This document shows, piece after piece, positions 18,859-26,875 of a stretch of 46,312 nt of DNA; within the stretch, counting starts at the first letter, position 1; every line of letters begins with the position of its first letter. Below the pieces are notes generated by a model. It searched no databases, was not told the origin of the DNA, and saw only the letters and a list, made by a program, of their open reading frames with translations. Source of the DNA: Winogradskyella sp. (GTDB lineage: Bacteria; Bacteroidota; Bacteroidia; Flavobacteriales; Flavobacteriaceae). The position numbers and the translations under genes were made by a program. Where the stretch lies: contig NZ_JANQOM010000006.1 of NCBI RefSeq assembly GCF_028289625.1, forward strand, positions 1-46,312, in the 5' to 3' direction.

Positions 18859-18893
18859 CAGCGACATTCCAGAAATGGAGGTCGCTGTTTTTT
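18859..18893 (+). terminator. Intrinsic terminator, array hairpin family
   Basis: CAGCGAC (18859-18865) pairs with GTCGCTG (18881-18887), followed by six T. Near-identical hairpins recur at 20465, 22338 and, as a variant, 26171. It ends 7 nt before the Crp/Fnr start and rules out the longer in-frame start at 18817. Confidence 0.75.
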
Positions 18894-18900
18894 ATTTATT

Positions 18901-19524
18901 ATGCTTAAATTACTGATTCAATTAAAACAACTATTTGTGTCAGAAGCGTCAAAGATATTTAAGAGGCATATTGCAAATCGAATTGATTTAAACGACGACG
19001 AATTTGAACATTTTTTAAGCTTCTTTTCACTCAAAACCGTTAAGAAACGTCAATTTATAATTCAACCTGATTTTGTGCCTAATCATAGAAATTTTGTAGT
19101 GCAAGGTGCCATGAGGGCTTATATCATAGACGACTCAGGAAATGAGCATACCATACAGTTTGCCATTGACAATTGGTGGATAACCGATTATAATGCTTAT
19201 ATCTATCAAAAACCAGCGACCATGTTTGTGATGGCTCAAGAAGATACCTTGCTTTTACAGATTATTCATAAAAAGGAGATAGAATTAAAAGCTATAAGCC
19301 CAAAATTCGAAACCTTTTTTAGAATCATGGCTGAGCGCTCAACGGCTTATATGCAACGACGGGTTATTGAACGCCTTACGCTTAATGCTGAAGAACGCTA
19401 TGAGCATTTTTTGGATAAATATCCACTAATGGCACATCGATTTCCACAGTACGCCATAGCTTCCTATATTGGTGTGACGACGGAATTCCTTTCCAGAATG
19501 CGAAAAAACCGACTTAGCAAATAG
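18901..19524 (+). CDS. Crp/Fnr-family transcriptional regulator
   Basis: The protein has 207 aa from ATG 18901. An in-frame start at 18817 would run through the terminator hairpin and was rejected. Residues about 25-140 form the cyclic-nucleotide-binding-like beta roll (RQFIIQPDFVPNHRNFVVQGAMRAY). The C-terminus has a short winged HTH (AIASYIGVTTEFLSRMRKNR). No Fnr-type cysteine cluster is visible, so oxygen sensing through an iron-sulfur cluster is unlikely. A perfect palindrome with the core TTGATGTACATCAA starts 3 bp after its stop, upstream of the TauD gene that it probably controls. The ligand is unknown. Confidence 0.85.
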   Translation: MLKLLIQLKQLFVSEASKIFKRHIANRIDLNDDEFEHFLSFFSLKTVKKRQFIIQPDFVPNHRNFVVQGAMRAYIIDDSGNEHTIQFAIDNWWITDYNAYIYQKPATMFVMAQEDTLLLQIIHKKEIELKAISPKFETFFRIMAERSTAYMQRRVIERLTLNAEERYEHFLDKYPLMAHRFPQYAIASYIGVTTEFLSRMRKNRLSK

Positions 19525-19526
19525 TT

Positions 19527-19542
19527 ATTGATGTACATCAAT
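19527..19542 (+). promoter_or_regulatory. Fnr/Crp-type palindromic operator
   Basis: ATTGATGTACATCAAT is a perfect 16-bp palindrome containing TTGATnnnnATCAA, the classical Fnr-box pattern. Its centre is about 53 bp before a candidate -7 box GAATTTTG (19587-19594) of the TauD gene. The adjacent Crp/Fnr protein is the obvious ligand. Confidence 0.68.
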
Positions 19543-19631
19543 ACTTTTTCTGAATCTAGGTCATTTTTATTGATATCGATTTTAAAGAATTTTGAACTGT
19601 AAAACAAAGTTCAACTTTAAAATCTATAAAC

Positions 19632-20423
19632 ATGGAAACTTTAAGTCCTATTAAAAAAACACCTATTTATCCACATTTTGGAGCAACTATAGAAGGTATA
19701 GACGTGAATAATCTGAGCAAAGAAGACATTACTTATTTAAGAAACAGTTTAAATGAACACCAACTGCTTATCCTTAAGGCGCATACGTTAAGTCCGAAAG
19801 AGCAAGTTGAGTTTTCTAGCATTTTTGGCGCGTTGGAAACCTTTCCATACAACGCCAATCAGTTTGAAAAGCATCCCGAAATTTTCAGGTTATCTACAGA
19901 TAAGAGTAAAGGCTATCAAAATGTTGGGTTTTACTGGCACCAAGACGGGTCGTTTAATCAAATACCAACACCAATATCCATATTTCATCTTACGGAAATT
20001 CCAAAAAATGGAGGCGAAACGCTTCTTGCCGATGCCCAAAAAGTATATACCATGCTTCCTGACGAATTAAAAAATATTGCTGAAAACTTAAAAACAAATG
20101 TGAGCAATTCTGCGATACACGATTTGGTCATTGAGCATCCTATGACAAAGAAAAAAGGGATTTACCTCAACTATGGATTGACCCAAAGCATATTTTCTAC
20201 AGACGAACACGTTACTCAGTTAGAAATAAAAGCTGTAATTGATAAAATTACGCAATACCTAGAATTACCAGATGTAAAATACAGACATAAATGGGAAGAA
20301 GGTGATATTGTTATTGCAGACAATTATGCGGTATTTCATCAAGCTACGCCTACGCTAAATGATAGCACAAGAACCTTGCATAGAACAACTATCAAAGGTG
20401 AATATGAGTTAAACAGAAGTTAA
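19632..20423 (+). CDS. TauD/TfdA-family 2-oxoglutarate/Fe(II) dioxygenase
   Basis: This 263-aa soluble oxygenase has the complete iron triad: His103 and Asp105 in WHQDGS, and His236 in DNYAVFHQAT. A 2-oxoglutarate-binding Arg lies in the RTLHRT segment (Arg247/251). Family members hydroxylate taurine, aryloxyacids or amino-acid-like compounds; the substrate is not predictable. It is the single effector of the Crp/Fnr cassette and is closed by an array-type terminator. A paralogue with the same architecture lies at 35983-36795. Confidence 0.88.
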   Translation: METLSPIKKTPIYPHFGATIEGIDVNNLSKEDITYLRNSLNEHQLLILKAHTLSPKEQVEFSSIFGALETFPYNANQFEKHPEIFRLSTDKSKGYQNVGFYWHQDGSFNQIPTPISIFHLTEIPKNGGETLLADAQKVYTMLPDELKNIAENLKTNVSNSAIHDLVIEHPMTKKKGIYLNYGLTQSIFSTDEHVTQLEIKAVIDKITQYLELPDVKYRHKWEEGDIVIADNYAVFHQATPTLNDSTRTLHRTTIKGEYELNRS

Positions 20424-20464
20424 GCATGTGCGTCTAAATTAAAGGTAAAAGTATTTGATGTAAT

Positions 20465-20499
20465 AGCGACATTCTGCTAATGAGTGTCGCTGTTTTTTT
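20465..20499 (+). terminator. Intrinsic terminator, array hairpin family
   Basis: AGCGACATTC (20465) pairs with GAGTGTCGCT (20482-20491) with one wobble pair, followed by G and seven T. It separates the TauD gene from the next AraC gene. Confidence 0.8.
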
Positions 20500-20530
20500 A
20501 ATCTCAGTGAATTCATTTATTTTTAAGTAA

Positions 20531-20538
20531 TTCTTTTA
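20531..20538 (+). promoter_or_regulatory. Candidate -7-like box, AraC copy 2
   Basis: TTCTTTTA matches TAnnTTTA with one mismatch and ends 4 nt before the TTG start. The same 4-nt spacing occurs upstream of 12472, 22399, 28042 and 44501. This member has the weakest box. Confidence 0.28.
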
Positions 20539-20542
20539 ATTT

Positions 20543-21445
20543 TTGAAAGCACAAAAGATATATCATTCAATATCAGAATTTTTCAAGTCAATCAATCTTG
20601 AGATTGAACAGGACTTCGACTTTACCATACACAGCCTCGATAGACTTCATGGCGATGAGGCTATGGCCTCACCTTTTTTTAGAACCAATTATGTCGCTTT
20701 CTTGCTTATTGAATCTGGAAAAGGACATTACACCATCGATGAGCATTGGTTTGAACTCAAACCCAAATCATTTTATTTCACCTTACCAGGACATTTAAAA
20801 TCGTTTACTATTGAAGAAAACTGGAAAGGGTATATGCTCACATTTTCGTTTGAATTTCTAAAAGCAAATTATCCTGGAAGCATTGAACAAGATTTTCCAT
20901 TTTTATTTAAAGAAACCGTTCCTGTAATGTATTTAGAAGACAACTATTATGAGCGTATCAAAAGACAATGCGAAGTGTTCATTCAGGAATATAATGGAAA
21001 TTCAGTATATAAAAAACGTATTGTTGCCAATCAACTGGTCACCTTTTTATTTCAAACCAAGGAATTATTGCTATCACACCAAGCCACGATTTCTCTCGAA
21101 AATAGACCTGCTGAAATTGTAAAGTCCTTTCAAGTGTCTTTAAACACTAACATGTTGAAAATTGTAAAAGGCGATGCAGAATTTATTTGGAATGTACAAG
21201 ACTATGCCAACCAATTGACTATCCATCCCAATTACTTTAGTAACGTCATTAAATCCCAAACGGGTAAGACCGTAAAACAATGGATTGACGAACGCATTAT
21301 ATCAGAAGCCAAATCCTTATTGAATAATACAGATATGTCAGTGGCTCAAATTGCCTATCGTTTAACGTATGACGATACCTCAAATTTCTCAAGATTTTTT
21401 AAGAAAAAAACAGGCTTCACACCTGCAAAATACCGTAATGCTTAG
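20543..21445 (+). CDS. AraC-family transcriptional regulator (array copy 2)
   Basis: The protein has 300 aa and begins at TTG 20543. The first in-frame ATG is 40 codons later, inside the sensor domain, so the TTG is favoured. The cupin-like sensor half has FFRTNYVAFLLIESGKGHY, a subgroup shared with copy 4. The C-terminus carries two HTH units (HPNYFSNVIK; VAQIAYRLTYDDTSNFSRFFK) and ends TPAKYRNA. It sits directly before an SDR gene whose promoter has 21-bp-spaced GACCA repeats. Copies 2 and 4 share sensor type and ACCA-containing sites. Confidence 0.87.
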   Translation: MKAQKIYHSISEFFKSINLEIEQDFDFTIHSLDRLHGDEAMASPFFRTNYVAFLLIESGKGHYTIDEHWFELKPKSFYFTLPGHLKSFTIEENWKGYMLTFSFEFLKANYPGSIEQDFPFLFKETVPVMYLEDNYYERIKRQCEVFIQEYNGNSVYKKRIVANQLVTFLFQTKELLLSHQATISLENRPAEIVKSFQVSLNTNMLKIVKGDAEFIWNVQDYANQLTIHPNYFSNVIKSQTGKTVKQWIDERIISEAKSLLNNTDMSVAQIAYRLTYDDTSNFSRFFKKKTGFTPAKYRNA

Positions 21446-21449
21446 AAAT

Positions 21450-21506
21450 TGACCATAAGGCCTTAAAAACAGACCAAATATCCCTTTCACTTTTGCTGGA
21501 CATTTG
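21450..21506 (+). promoter_or_regulatory. AraC-type operator (GACCA repeats) and promoter
   Basis: GACCA occurs at 21451 and 21472, 21 bp apart. GACATTTG (21499-21506) serves as the -7 box at the standard offset. The half-site resembles the reverse complement of TGGTC. The site begins 5 bp after the AraC copy 2 stop. Confidence 0.65.
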
Positions 21507-21554
21507 TAGTGTAATTAAAAACAAAACAATAATTCACTTAAAAATTTTAGTAAA

Positions 21555-22313
21555 ATGGAAACTTTAAATCAAACATTAAAAGGAAAAGTAGCAATCGTAA
21601 CAGGAGCATCAAAAAATTTAGGTGCCGAAACCGCTACGTATTTAGGAAATGCTGGTGCAAACGTTATCGTACATCACTTTAGTGATAACAGCAAAACAGA
21701 AGCAGCGAACATTGTTGAAAAAATCAATGCCTTTGGAAGTAATGCCAAATTAGTACAGGCGGATTTAAGAAACGTAACAGAAATTAAGCGTTTATTTGAC
21801 GAAGCAGAAAATACATTTGGCAAAGTAGATATTCTTGTCAACACTGCTGGAACTATGCTTAAAAAACCAGCAGCAGAAGTACAGGAAAAGGAGTATGACC
21901 AAATGTTTAACATTCATACCAAAACAGCCTTCTTTTTGCTTAGCGAAGCTGCCAAAAGAGTAAATGACGGTGGACGAATTGTGAACATCTCTACCACGCT
22001 TACTTCGGTTACTACTGGCTTTTACTCAGTGTATGCTGGAGCAAAGGCCGCTTCAGAACAATTTGTAAAAATGATTGCAAAAGAAGTGGGGTCGAGAGGA
22101 ATCACGGTAAACTCTGTAGCACCTGGACCTTTGAATACATCTTTTTTCTACCCTGTGGAAAATGAACATTCCATTGATTACTTAAAACACATGTCTGTTC
22201 AAAACAGATTAGGCGAAGTGTCTGACGTTTTACCTGTCATTCAGTTTTTAACCAGTCCAGAATCTGGTTGGGTAACGGCACAATCCATTCGTGTTAATGG
22301 CGGTATGTTTTAA
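21555..22313 (+). CDS. Short-chain dehydrogenase/reductase (SDR), NAD(P)-dependent
   Basis: This 252-aa cytosolic oxidoreductase is of classical SDR length. It has the cofactor loop TGASKNLG (about 17-24), DLR (70-72) which contacts the adenine, NTAGT (96-100) in place of NNAG, and the active-site YxxxK (Tyr160, Lys164 in YAGAK), with a Ser/Thr cluster at 146-151. It ends in VRVNGG-like VNGGMF. It resembles 3-oxoacyl-ACP-reductase-type SDRs, but the substrate cannot be assigned. It is the lone effector behind AraC copy 2 and is followed by an array-type terminator. Confidence 0.9.
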   Translation: METLNQTLKGKVAIVTGASKNLGAETATYLGNAGANVIVHHFSDNSKTEAANIVEKINAFGSNAKLVQADLRNVTEIKRLFDEAENTFGKVDILVNTAGTMLKKPAAEVQEKEYDQMFNIHTKTAFFLLSEAAKRVNDGGRIVNISTTLTSVTTGFYSVYAGAKAASEQFVKMIAKEVGSRGITVNSVAPGPLNTSFFYPVENEHSIDYLKHMSVQNRLGEVSDVLPVIQFLTSPESGWVTAQSIRVNGGMF

Positions 22314-22337
22314 AAGTATTATAATCAAAAGAAAACA

Positions 22338-22371
22338 ACAGCGACATTCAAAAATAGAGGTCGCTGTTTTT
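22338..22371 (+). terminator. Intrinsic terminator, array hairpin family
   Basis: ACAGCGAC (22338-22345) pairs with GTCGCTGT (22360-22367), followed by a T-tract. It is the closest relative of the 18859 hairpin (shared GCGACATTC and GAGGTCGCTG). Confidence 0.8.
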
Positions 22372-22386
22372 ATACTATAAAATTAT

Positions 22387-22394
22387 TATCTTTT
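22387..22394 (+). promoter_or_regulatory. Candidate -7 box for leaderless AraC copy 3
   Basis: TATCTTTT ends 4 nt before the GTG start, so the transcript would begin at about the start codon. Confidence 0.38.
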
Positions 22395-22398
22395 AGAA

Positions 22399-23304
22399 GT
22401 GAAAATAGATGGCATACATACCTTATCAACCATTCAGGAGTATTTTGACTTTATCAATTTTAAATGTCCTGTTTTTAATGGTTTTGCTATTGGTAGGTTG
22501 GAGGATTCAGCCAAAGTAATTCCACAGAAAATGCCACCTTATCGAAAGCGATTTTACAAAATCATGCTTATTCTGAGTGGTGAAATTGATATGTACAACA
22601 ATCAAAATACCGCACAGCTTCAAAATAATACGCTGTTTTTTTCGGGAGAAGGGCATATTCAATCCTGGGAAAGTATTGCGCCAATGAGTGGTTTTATTAT
22701 TTACTTTACTTCTGATTTCTATTCTGTGGTACATAAGAAGAATAAGTTGCATTCTGACTTTCCTTTTTTCACCCAAAATGCCTCAATGAGTATTAGCATT
22801 ACGCAACAAGAAAGTGAGCACTTGCAACGCACTTGTGAGAATATCGTATTAATTTCAGAACAAGATTTGCCTAATAAAGAAGATATTTTCAGGTCTTATC
22901 TCAATATTCTACTATTGGAATCTAAAAATCTCTATGAGGAGAAGTTAGGTACCCAAGAAGTATCTCAAGATTCGGATAAACGAATTCTTAGGGATTTTCA
23001 ATCGCTTATTGAACAACAATACGGAACAGAAAATGAGATGGTACTTAAATCCGTTAAGGAATTTGCCAACCAGTTGGCCATTCATCCTACGCATTTGAAT
23101 TATGTGGTGAAAAACTTAACTGGGAACACAGCATTGCAATTCATTCATAATAGAAAACTTCAAGAAGCAAAGTCGCTACTGCTACAAACTTCCAAAACCG
23201 TGAGTGAGATTGCTTACGATTTACACTTTGATAATCCTACCCATTTTGTGCGTTTTGTAAAGAAAAAAACAGGCAAGACACCCTTGCAACTGCGCAATAC
23301 TTAA
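22399..23304 (+). CDS. AraC-family transcriptional regulator (array copy 3)
   Basis: The protein has 301 aa and starts at GTG 22399. No ATG occurs upstream in frame, and the frame matches the N-terminal length of the other copies. The sensor half has [24 protein letters not shown], the subgroup shared with copies 1 and 5. The DNA-binding half has [10 protein letters not shown] and [21 protein letters not shown] and ends TPLQLRNT. It lies just before a four-gene effector operon whose promoter has TGGTCA/TGGTTT half-sites. That makes it one candidate for the regulator of all TGGTCA-type promoters here, including the efflux genes. Confidence 0.88.
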   Translation: MKIDGIHTLSTIQEYFDFINFKCPVFNGFAIGRLEDSAKVIPQKMPPYRKRFYKIMLILSGEIDMYNNQNTAQLQNNTLFFSGEGHIQSWESIAPMSGFIIYFTSDFYSVVHKKNKLHSDFPFFTQNASMSISITQQESEHLQRTCENIVLISEQDLPNKEDIFRSYLNILLLESKNLYEEKLGTQEVSQDSDKRILRDFQSLIEQQYGTENEMVLKSVKEFANQLAIHPTHLNYVVKNLTGNTALQFIHNRKLQEAKSLLLQTSKTVSEIAYDLHFDNPTHFVRFVKKKTGKTPLQLRNT

Positions 23305-23307
23305 AAA

Positions 23308-23364
23308 TGGTCATTCCTTATTCGTTTCTGGTTTAACCTTAGGTTTATAGCCGAGGTACATTTG
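23308..23364 (+). promoter_or_regulatory. AraC-type operator and promoter of the ester cyclase/OYE operon
   Basis: TGGTCA (23308) and TGGTTT (23329) are 21 bp apart. TACATTTG (23357-23364) starts 28 bp after the second. The site begins 4 bp after the AraC copy 3 stop. Confidence 0.7.
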
Positions 23365-23405
23365 TAATGTTCATTAGAAGTATAACATTATAAATATTTA
23401 AAACT

Positions 23406-23846
23406 ATGAAGACTAAAGAATTGTTTCAAAAGGAACAAAGTAATAAAAACAAAGAGATATTAAAGAGACTAATTGATGAAGCGTTTAATAATCGAAATTT
23501 AGATATTCTAGAAGAGGTTCTTCATCCTGAGTTTACAAATCATCAAGAGGTGTTTCCCTTAAAGGCTAAAAAAGGACCTGAAGTATTTAGAGAATTATAT
23601 TCAGCATTCTTCCATATTTTTTCGGACGTGAAAGCAGATTATACTCATATTATTTCAGAAGGCGATTATGTTATGGCTAGAGATTTCATAACAGGAACCA
23701 ATGATGGAGAAATCAATGGAAACCCTGCTACGGGGAAAAAGGTAAAGTTTGAAGTATTTCACTTGTATCGAATTAAAGACGGTAAGCTAATAGAACGATG
23801 GGGCTTAACAGATGACCTAAGCTTAATGAAACAATTGGAATCCTAA
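23406..23846 (+). CDS. SnoaL-like polyketide cyclase / ester cyclase family protein
   Basis: This 146-aa protein has an NTF2-like cone fold. Recognisable elements are the HPEFTNH segment, the GPEVFRELY helix and the C-terminal KVKFEVFHLYRIKDGKLIERWGLTDDLSL strand pair typical of the ester cyclase group. The family includes SnoaL aldol cyclases, but many members are of unknown function, so catalysis is not established. It is the first gene of an operon with another NTF2-like gene 28 nt downstream, a membrane/secreted chimera and an Old Yellow Enzyme, all behind AraC copy 3. Confidence 0.85.
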   Translation: MKTKELFQKEQSNKNKEILKRLIDEAFNNRNLDILEEVLHPEFTNHQEVFPLKAKKGPEVFRELYSAFFHIFSDVKADYTHIISEGDYVMARDFITGTNDGEINGNPATGKKVKFEVFHLYRIKDGKLIERWGLTDDLSLMKQLES

Positions 23847-23874
23847 AAAAAGAATAATTATAAATTAAAAAGTC

Positions 23875-24318
23875 ATGAAATTTTCAGAAATAAAAAACAG
23901 AACTGATGTATCGTCAAACATTAAAATAGCATACGATTGGTACACGACGTGGAACCCAGAAATCCTTACAGAAGATGTCCATTTTGAAATGCTACCAAAT
24001 TATCCATCAGGAGGAATTTACAACGGACGACAAAGCGTTATGGAAGACTATTTACCAGCTTTGATGTCAAACTTTGATTCTTGGACTTTAGAACCCGAAG
24101 AGCTCTTTGAAATTGAAGGTGCCGTAATTGGAAAAGGTTATTATAAAGGAAGAACCAAAGGCACAGAAAACGATTTTACATCACCTTTTCTTCACATTTG
24201 GTATATCAAAAATAATCAAATTTACAAGGTAATGGCCTATACGGATACCTACCATTTGCAGATGAATATTCCTAAGAATTTCAATAAACGCTCAAAATTA
24301 AATTTACAAACATCATAA
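23875..24318 (+). CDS. NTF2-like (SnoaL-type) protein
   Basis: This 147-aa protein lacks a signal peptide. It has the short N-terminal helix, a WYTTWNPEILTEDVHFEMLP strand region and a closing FLHIWYIKNNQIYKVMAYTDTYHL typical of SnoaL-like folds. It differs clearly in sequence from the preceding ester-cyclase-type protein, so the two are not recent duplicates. Proteins of this kind bind or isomerise small hydrophobic molecules; no catalytic assignment is possible. The next start codon follows after one base, so translation is likely coupled. Confidence 0.8.
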   Translation: MKFSEIKNRTDVSSNIKIAYDWYTTWNPEILTEDVHFEMLPNYPSGGIYNGRQSVMEDYLPALMSNFDSWTLEPEELFEIEGAVIGKGYYKGRTKGTENDFTSPFLHIWYIKNNQIYKVMAYTDTYHLQMNIPKNFNKRSKLNLQTS

Positions 24319-24319
24319 A

Positions 24320-25069
24320 ATGAAAAAATTAAAAACCACATTTATTGTCTGGATAGCAATTTATCCAGCAATAACAGGAATATTACTCTTATTTGGAGAC
24401 CTTTTGAACACACTTCCTTTGATAGTTCGAACATTAGTACTTACGGTAATTCTTGTGCCTGCAATGACTTATATTTTAATACCCTTTTGGACAAGATTAT
24501 TAAACGCTATTAAATTCAATACAATGAAAACTCTTAAAAGTATGGTGGTAATTTTATTTATATCAAGTACACAAATTACAATTTCGCAAAATGAAAGTAT
24601 TGTTGTTGTTCCTAATACAGGTCAAATAGAATCTTTAACAACACAAGAAAGACAAGATGTCTCTGAAATTCAAAAGAAAACCGAACAATGGTTTGGCATT
24701 TGGAGTCCAAAAGAAAAACCCATAAACTTTGATGGCTTATCAGAACTATTTGCGACTGAAGCAGAAGGTTTGCTTGTTGTTGACGGATTTGAAGGTGGTG
24801 TCGTTATTTTAAAAAATGCTACTTCTTTTAAAGAAAAATGGAAGCCACTGGTTGATGATACCTTTTCATATTACGCTATCGAACCTGTTGGAGAAATCAA
24901 GATTGAACTTGATGGTCATTTGGCAGTGACTACGTTTCAATGGACGACCACTAAGGCCATATTAAAAAATGGAGCTTCAATCACATTAGGTCAGCATGGT
25001 ACCCATGTATGGAAGAAAATAGATGGTGAGTGGAAAATAATTCACGAGCATCTCACAAACACTAAATAA
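24320..25069 (+). CDS. Chimeric protein: two-TM module fused to a secreted NTF2-like domain
   Basis: The 249-aa frame has two parts. Residues 1-68 contain two hydrophobic helices, the second with VILVPxMxYxLIPFWT. From Met69 (ATG 24524, in frame) a second protein begins with its own signal sequence (MKTLKSMVVILFISS...ISQN), followed by an NTF2-like domain ending THVWKKIDGEWKIIHEHL. This looks like two former genes joined in frame by loss of a stop codon; the natural product may be the 181-aa protein from 24524. The same two-TM end occurs at the C-terminus of the aldo/keto reductase at 29056. Function is unknown. Confidence 0.7.
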   Translation: MKKLKTTFIVWIAIYPAITGILLLFGDLLNTLPLIVRTLVLTVILVPAMTYILIPFWTRLLNAIKFNTMKTLKSMVVILFISSTQITISQNESIVVVPNTGQIESLTTQERQDVSEIQKKTEQWFGIWSPKEKPINFDGLSELFATEAEGLLVVDGFEGGVVILKNATSFKEKWKPLVDDTFSYYAIEPVGEIKIELDGHLAVTTFQWTTTKAILKNGASITLGQHGTHVWKKIDGEWKIIHEHLTNTK

Positions 25070-25074
25070 AAAAA

Positions 25075-26148
25075 ATGAAAACACTATTAGACACCTATAA
25101 GAGACTTGATTTAAAAAACAGGGTCGTTATGGCACCCATGACAAGAAGTCGAGCTACTAAAAATCACATCCCAACAGATATTATGGCGACCTATTATGCA
25201 CAACGTGCCAGTGCTGGCCTCATCATTACGGAAGGGACTTCACCATCACCTAATGGTGTTGGTTATGCAAGAATTCCTGGTATTTATACGGATGAACAAG
25301 CTAAAGCATGGAAAGTGGTTGCAGATGAAGTTCATAAAAATGGTGGAAAAATCTTTATGCAACTCATGCACTCTGGAAGATTAGCACATCCCGAAAATAT
25401 GCCAAAAGGGTCAAGAATACTAGCGCCATCTTCAATTGCACCAACACATACAAAAATGTACGTTGATGATAAGGGAATGCTTGAAATCCCAGTGCCTGAG
25501 GAAATGACTATGGAAGATATCAACCTTGAAATTAGCAATTATGTATCTGCATCAAAACGCGCTATAGAAGTAGGTTTTGATGGTGTAGAATTGCATGGTG
25601 CCAATGGGTATTTATTGGATTCCTTTTTAAGTCCACATACCAACAAGCGACATGATTTTTATGGCGGTTCCATTGAAAATAGATTACGTTTCCCACTCGC
25701 TGTAGTCAAAAAAGTTAGTGAGGCTATTGGAAAAGACAAAGTAGGCATTCGCATTTCACCCAATGGTACTTTAGGAGATATGGAGCCTTTTGATGAACAA
25801 TTTGAAACCTTTAGTCACTTTCTTGAAAAATTGAATGAACTTGAAATTGCATATATCCACCTTTTGGATTTAGAGAGTTTTGGACAAACAGCTGTTCCTC
25901 AAAATATTCGGAATATGGTTCGAGAGAAATTTCAAGGTACTTTAATATTATCTGGTGGTTATAGCCAAAATACAGGTGAAGAAGCTTTAAAAAATAACGA
26001 AGGCGATTTAATAGCCTATGGAAGACCTTTTATTGCGAATCCAGATTTGATTGATAGATGGGAAAATGAAAGTCCGCTTTCAGAGGCTAATCCCGATTTC
26101 TTTTATACGCCTGGAGAAAAAGGATATACAGATTATCAAACCGCTTAG
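25075..26148 (+). CDS. Old Yellow Enzyme family alkene reductase (NemA-like)
   Basis: This 357-aa FMN enzyme reduces activated C=C bonds of enals, enones, maleimides or nitro compounds with NAD(P)H. Motifs: MAPMTRSRA near residue 19, QLMHSGR (96-102), the substrate-binding pair His174/Asn177 in LHGANGYLLDSFLSP, the YGGSIENRLRF segment and the late YGRPFIANPDL FMN-phosphate loop. Length and motifs match the NemA/xenobiotic reductase group. It is the last gene of the AraC copy 3 operon, 5 nt after the chimera, and is followed by a perfect hairpin. A role in removing reactive electrophiles is inferred. Confidence 0.92.
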   Translation: MKTLLDTYKRLDLKNRVVMAPMTRSRATKNHIPTDIMATYYAQRASAGLIITEGTSPSPNGVGYARIPGIYTDEQAKAWKVVADEVHKNGGKIFMQLMHSGRLAHPENMPKGSRILAPSSIAPTHTKMYVDDKGMLEIPVPEEMTMEDINLEISNYVSASKRAIEVGFDGVELHGANGYLLDSFLSPHTNKRHDFYGGSIENRLRFPLAVVKKVSEAIGKDKVGIRISPNGTLGDMEPFDEQFETFSHFLEKLNELEIAYIHLLDLESFGQTAVPQNIRNMVREKFQGTLILSGGYSQNTGEEALKNNEGDLIAYGRPFIANPDLIDRWENESPLSEANPDFFYTPGEKGYTDYQTA

Positions 26149-26170
26149 TATTGTTCTACTCATATTTTAG

Positions 26171-26201
26171 ACAGCGATATTTGATTTTTGAATATCGCTG
26201 T
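26171..26201 (+). terminator. Terminator-like hairpin after the OYE gene
   Basis: ACAGCGATATT (26171) and AATATCGCTGT (26191) are perfect 11-bp arms with a 9-nt loop. The stem base (ACAGCGA/TCGCTGT) is shared with the other array terminators, but the T-tract is short. Confidence 0.65.
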
Positions 26202-26242
26202 TACTAATTAAAAGTTTACCTTTAAGATTAAATGCTGAGAAA

Positions 26243-26806
26243 TTGAGTAAACTGAAATCTGAAATAAAAAAATTATCTCAAGGAACTGATGAAGAAATTG
26301 CGGAAATTTACAATAATCTGACCCTTGAGGTATTTGAAAAAGGCGAATTTCTTCTGAAACAAAATCATATTTGCAATCAATATTTCTTTATTGAAAGTGG
26401 GTCAGTCAGACTCTACTACTGGAAAAACGAAAAGGATTATACAGTTTGGCTTGGAACTGAAGGGCAAATATTTACAGAACTGGACAGTTATTTACACCAA
26501 ACACCATCTTTGGTTTCCATTGAAAGTATGGAAAAATCTTTGGTATATAGAATTTCTAAAGAAAAAAGTAATGCATTGGCAAAGAAGTCTTTAGCGTATA
26601 ATACACTTCTTCGACGTACAGTTGAAGAGGCTTTTGCCAACATGAGTCGAAATATAATTTCTTTTCAGAGCGAAGATGCGACTGAACGTTATCTTAGAGT
26701 TGAAAACGAAAAAAATTGGCTCAACAAATACCCTTTAAAATATATTTCCAGTTTCATTGGTATTACCCAGAGTTCTTTGAGCAGACTAAGAGCCAAAAGA
26801 GATTGA
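26243..26806 (+). CDS. Crp/Fnr-family transcriptional regulator
   Basis: The protein has 187 aa from TTG 26243. No in-frame ATG exists upstream. An out-of-frame ATG at 26232 opens a four-codon frame whose stop overlaps the TTG, which could help initiation. Residues about 20-125 form the beta-roll sensor (FEKGEFLLKQNHICNQYFFIESGSVRLYYW) and the C-terminus is a short HTH (ISSFIGITQSSLSRLRAKR). No Fnr-type cysteine cluster is present. A TACCTTTA box (26217-26224) could be its promoter. It lies just before an SRPBCC/YdeI pair that it probably regulates through the 26814 inverted repeat. Confidence 0.85.
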   Translation: MSKLKSEIKKLSQGTDEEIAEIYNNLTLEVFEKGEFLLKQNHICNQYFFIESGSVRLYYWKNEKDYTVWLGTEGQIFTELDSYLHQTPSLVSIESMEKSLVYRISKEKSNALAKKSLAYNTLLRRTVEEAFANMSRNIISFQSEDATERYLRVENEKNWLNKYPLKYISSFIGITQSSLSRLRAKRD

Positions 26807-26813
26807 TTTTTTG

Positions 26814-26854
26814 TCCTATGGCAAAAAATAGGAATTATGTAAAGTATAATTTTG
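26814..26854 (+). promoter_or_regulatory. Inverted repeat and -7 box for the SRPBCC gene
   Basis: TCCTAT (26814) and ATAGGA (26828) form a 6-8-6 inverted repeat, a size suited to a Crp/Fnr dimer. TAATTTTG (26847-26854) is a consensus -7 box. Transcription from it would exclude an in-frame TTG at 26852 as start. Confidence 0.5.
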
Positions 26855-26875
26855 CTTTTCAAAACTATACTTAAA

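Noticed and set aside
18817..18900. Upstream start for the Crp/Fnr gene
   Set aside because: The frame runs through a strong terminator hairpin, and the extra residues match no regulator N-terminus.
18859..26201. Repeated hairpins read as a CRISPR-like or mobile repeat array
   Set aside because: The copies are kilobases apart, each directly follows or precedes a gene, and each has terminator structure. No cas genes or spacers are present.
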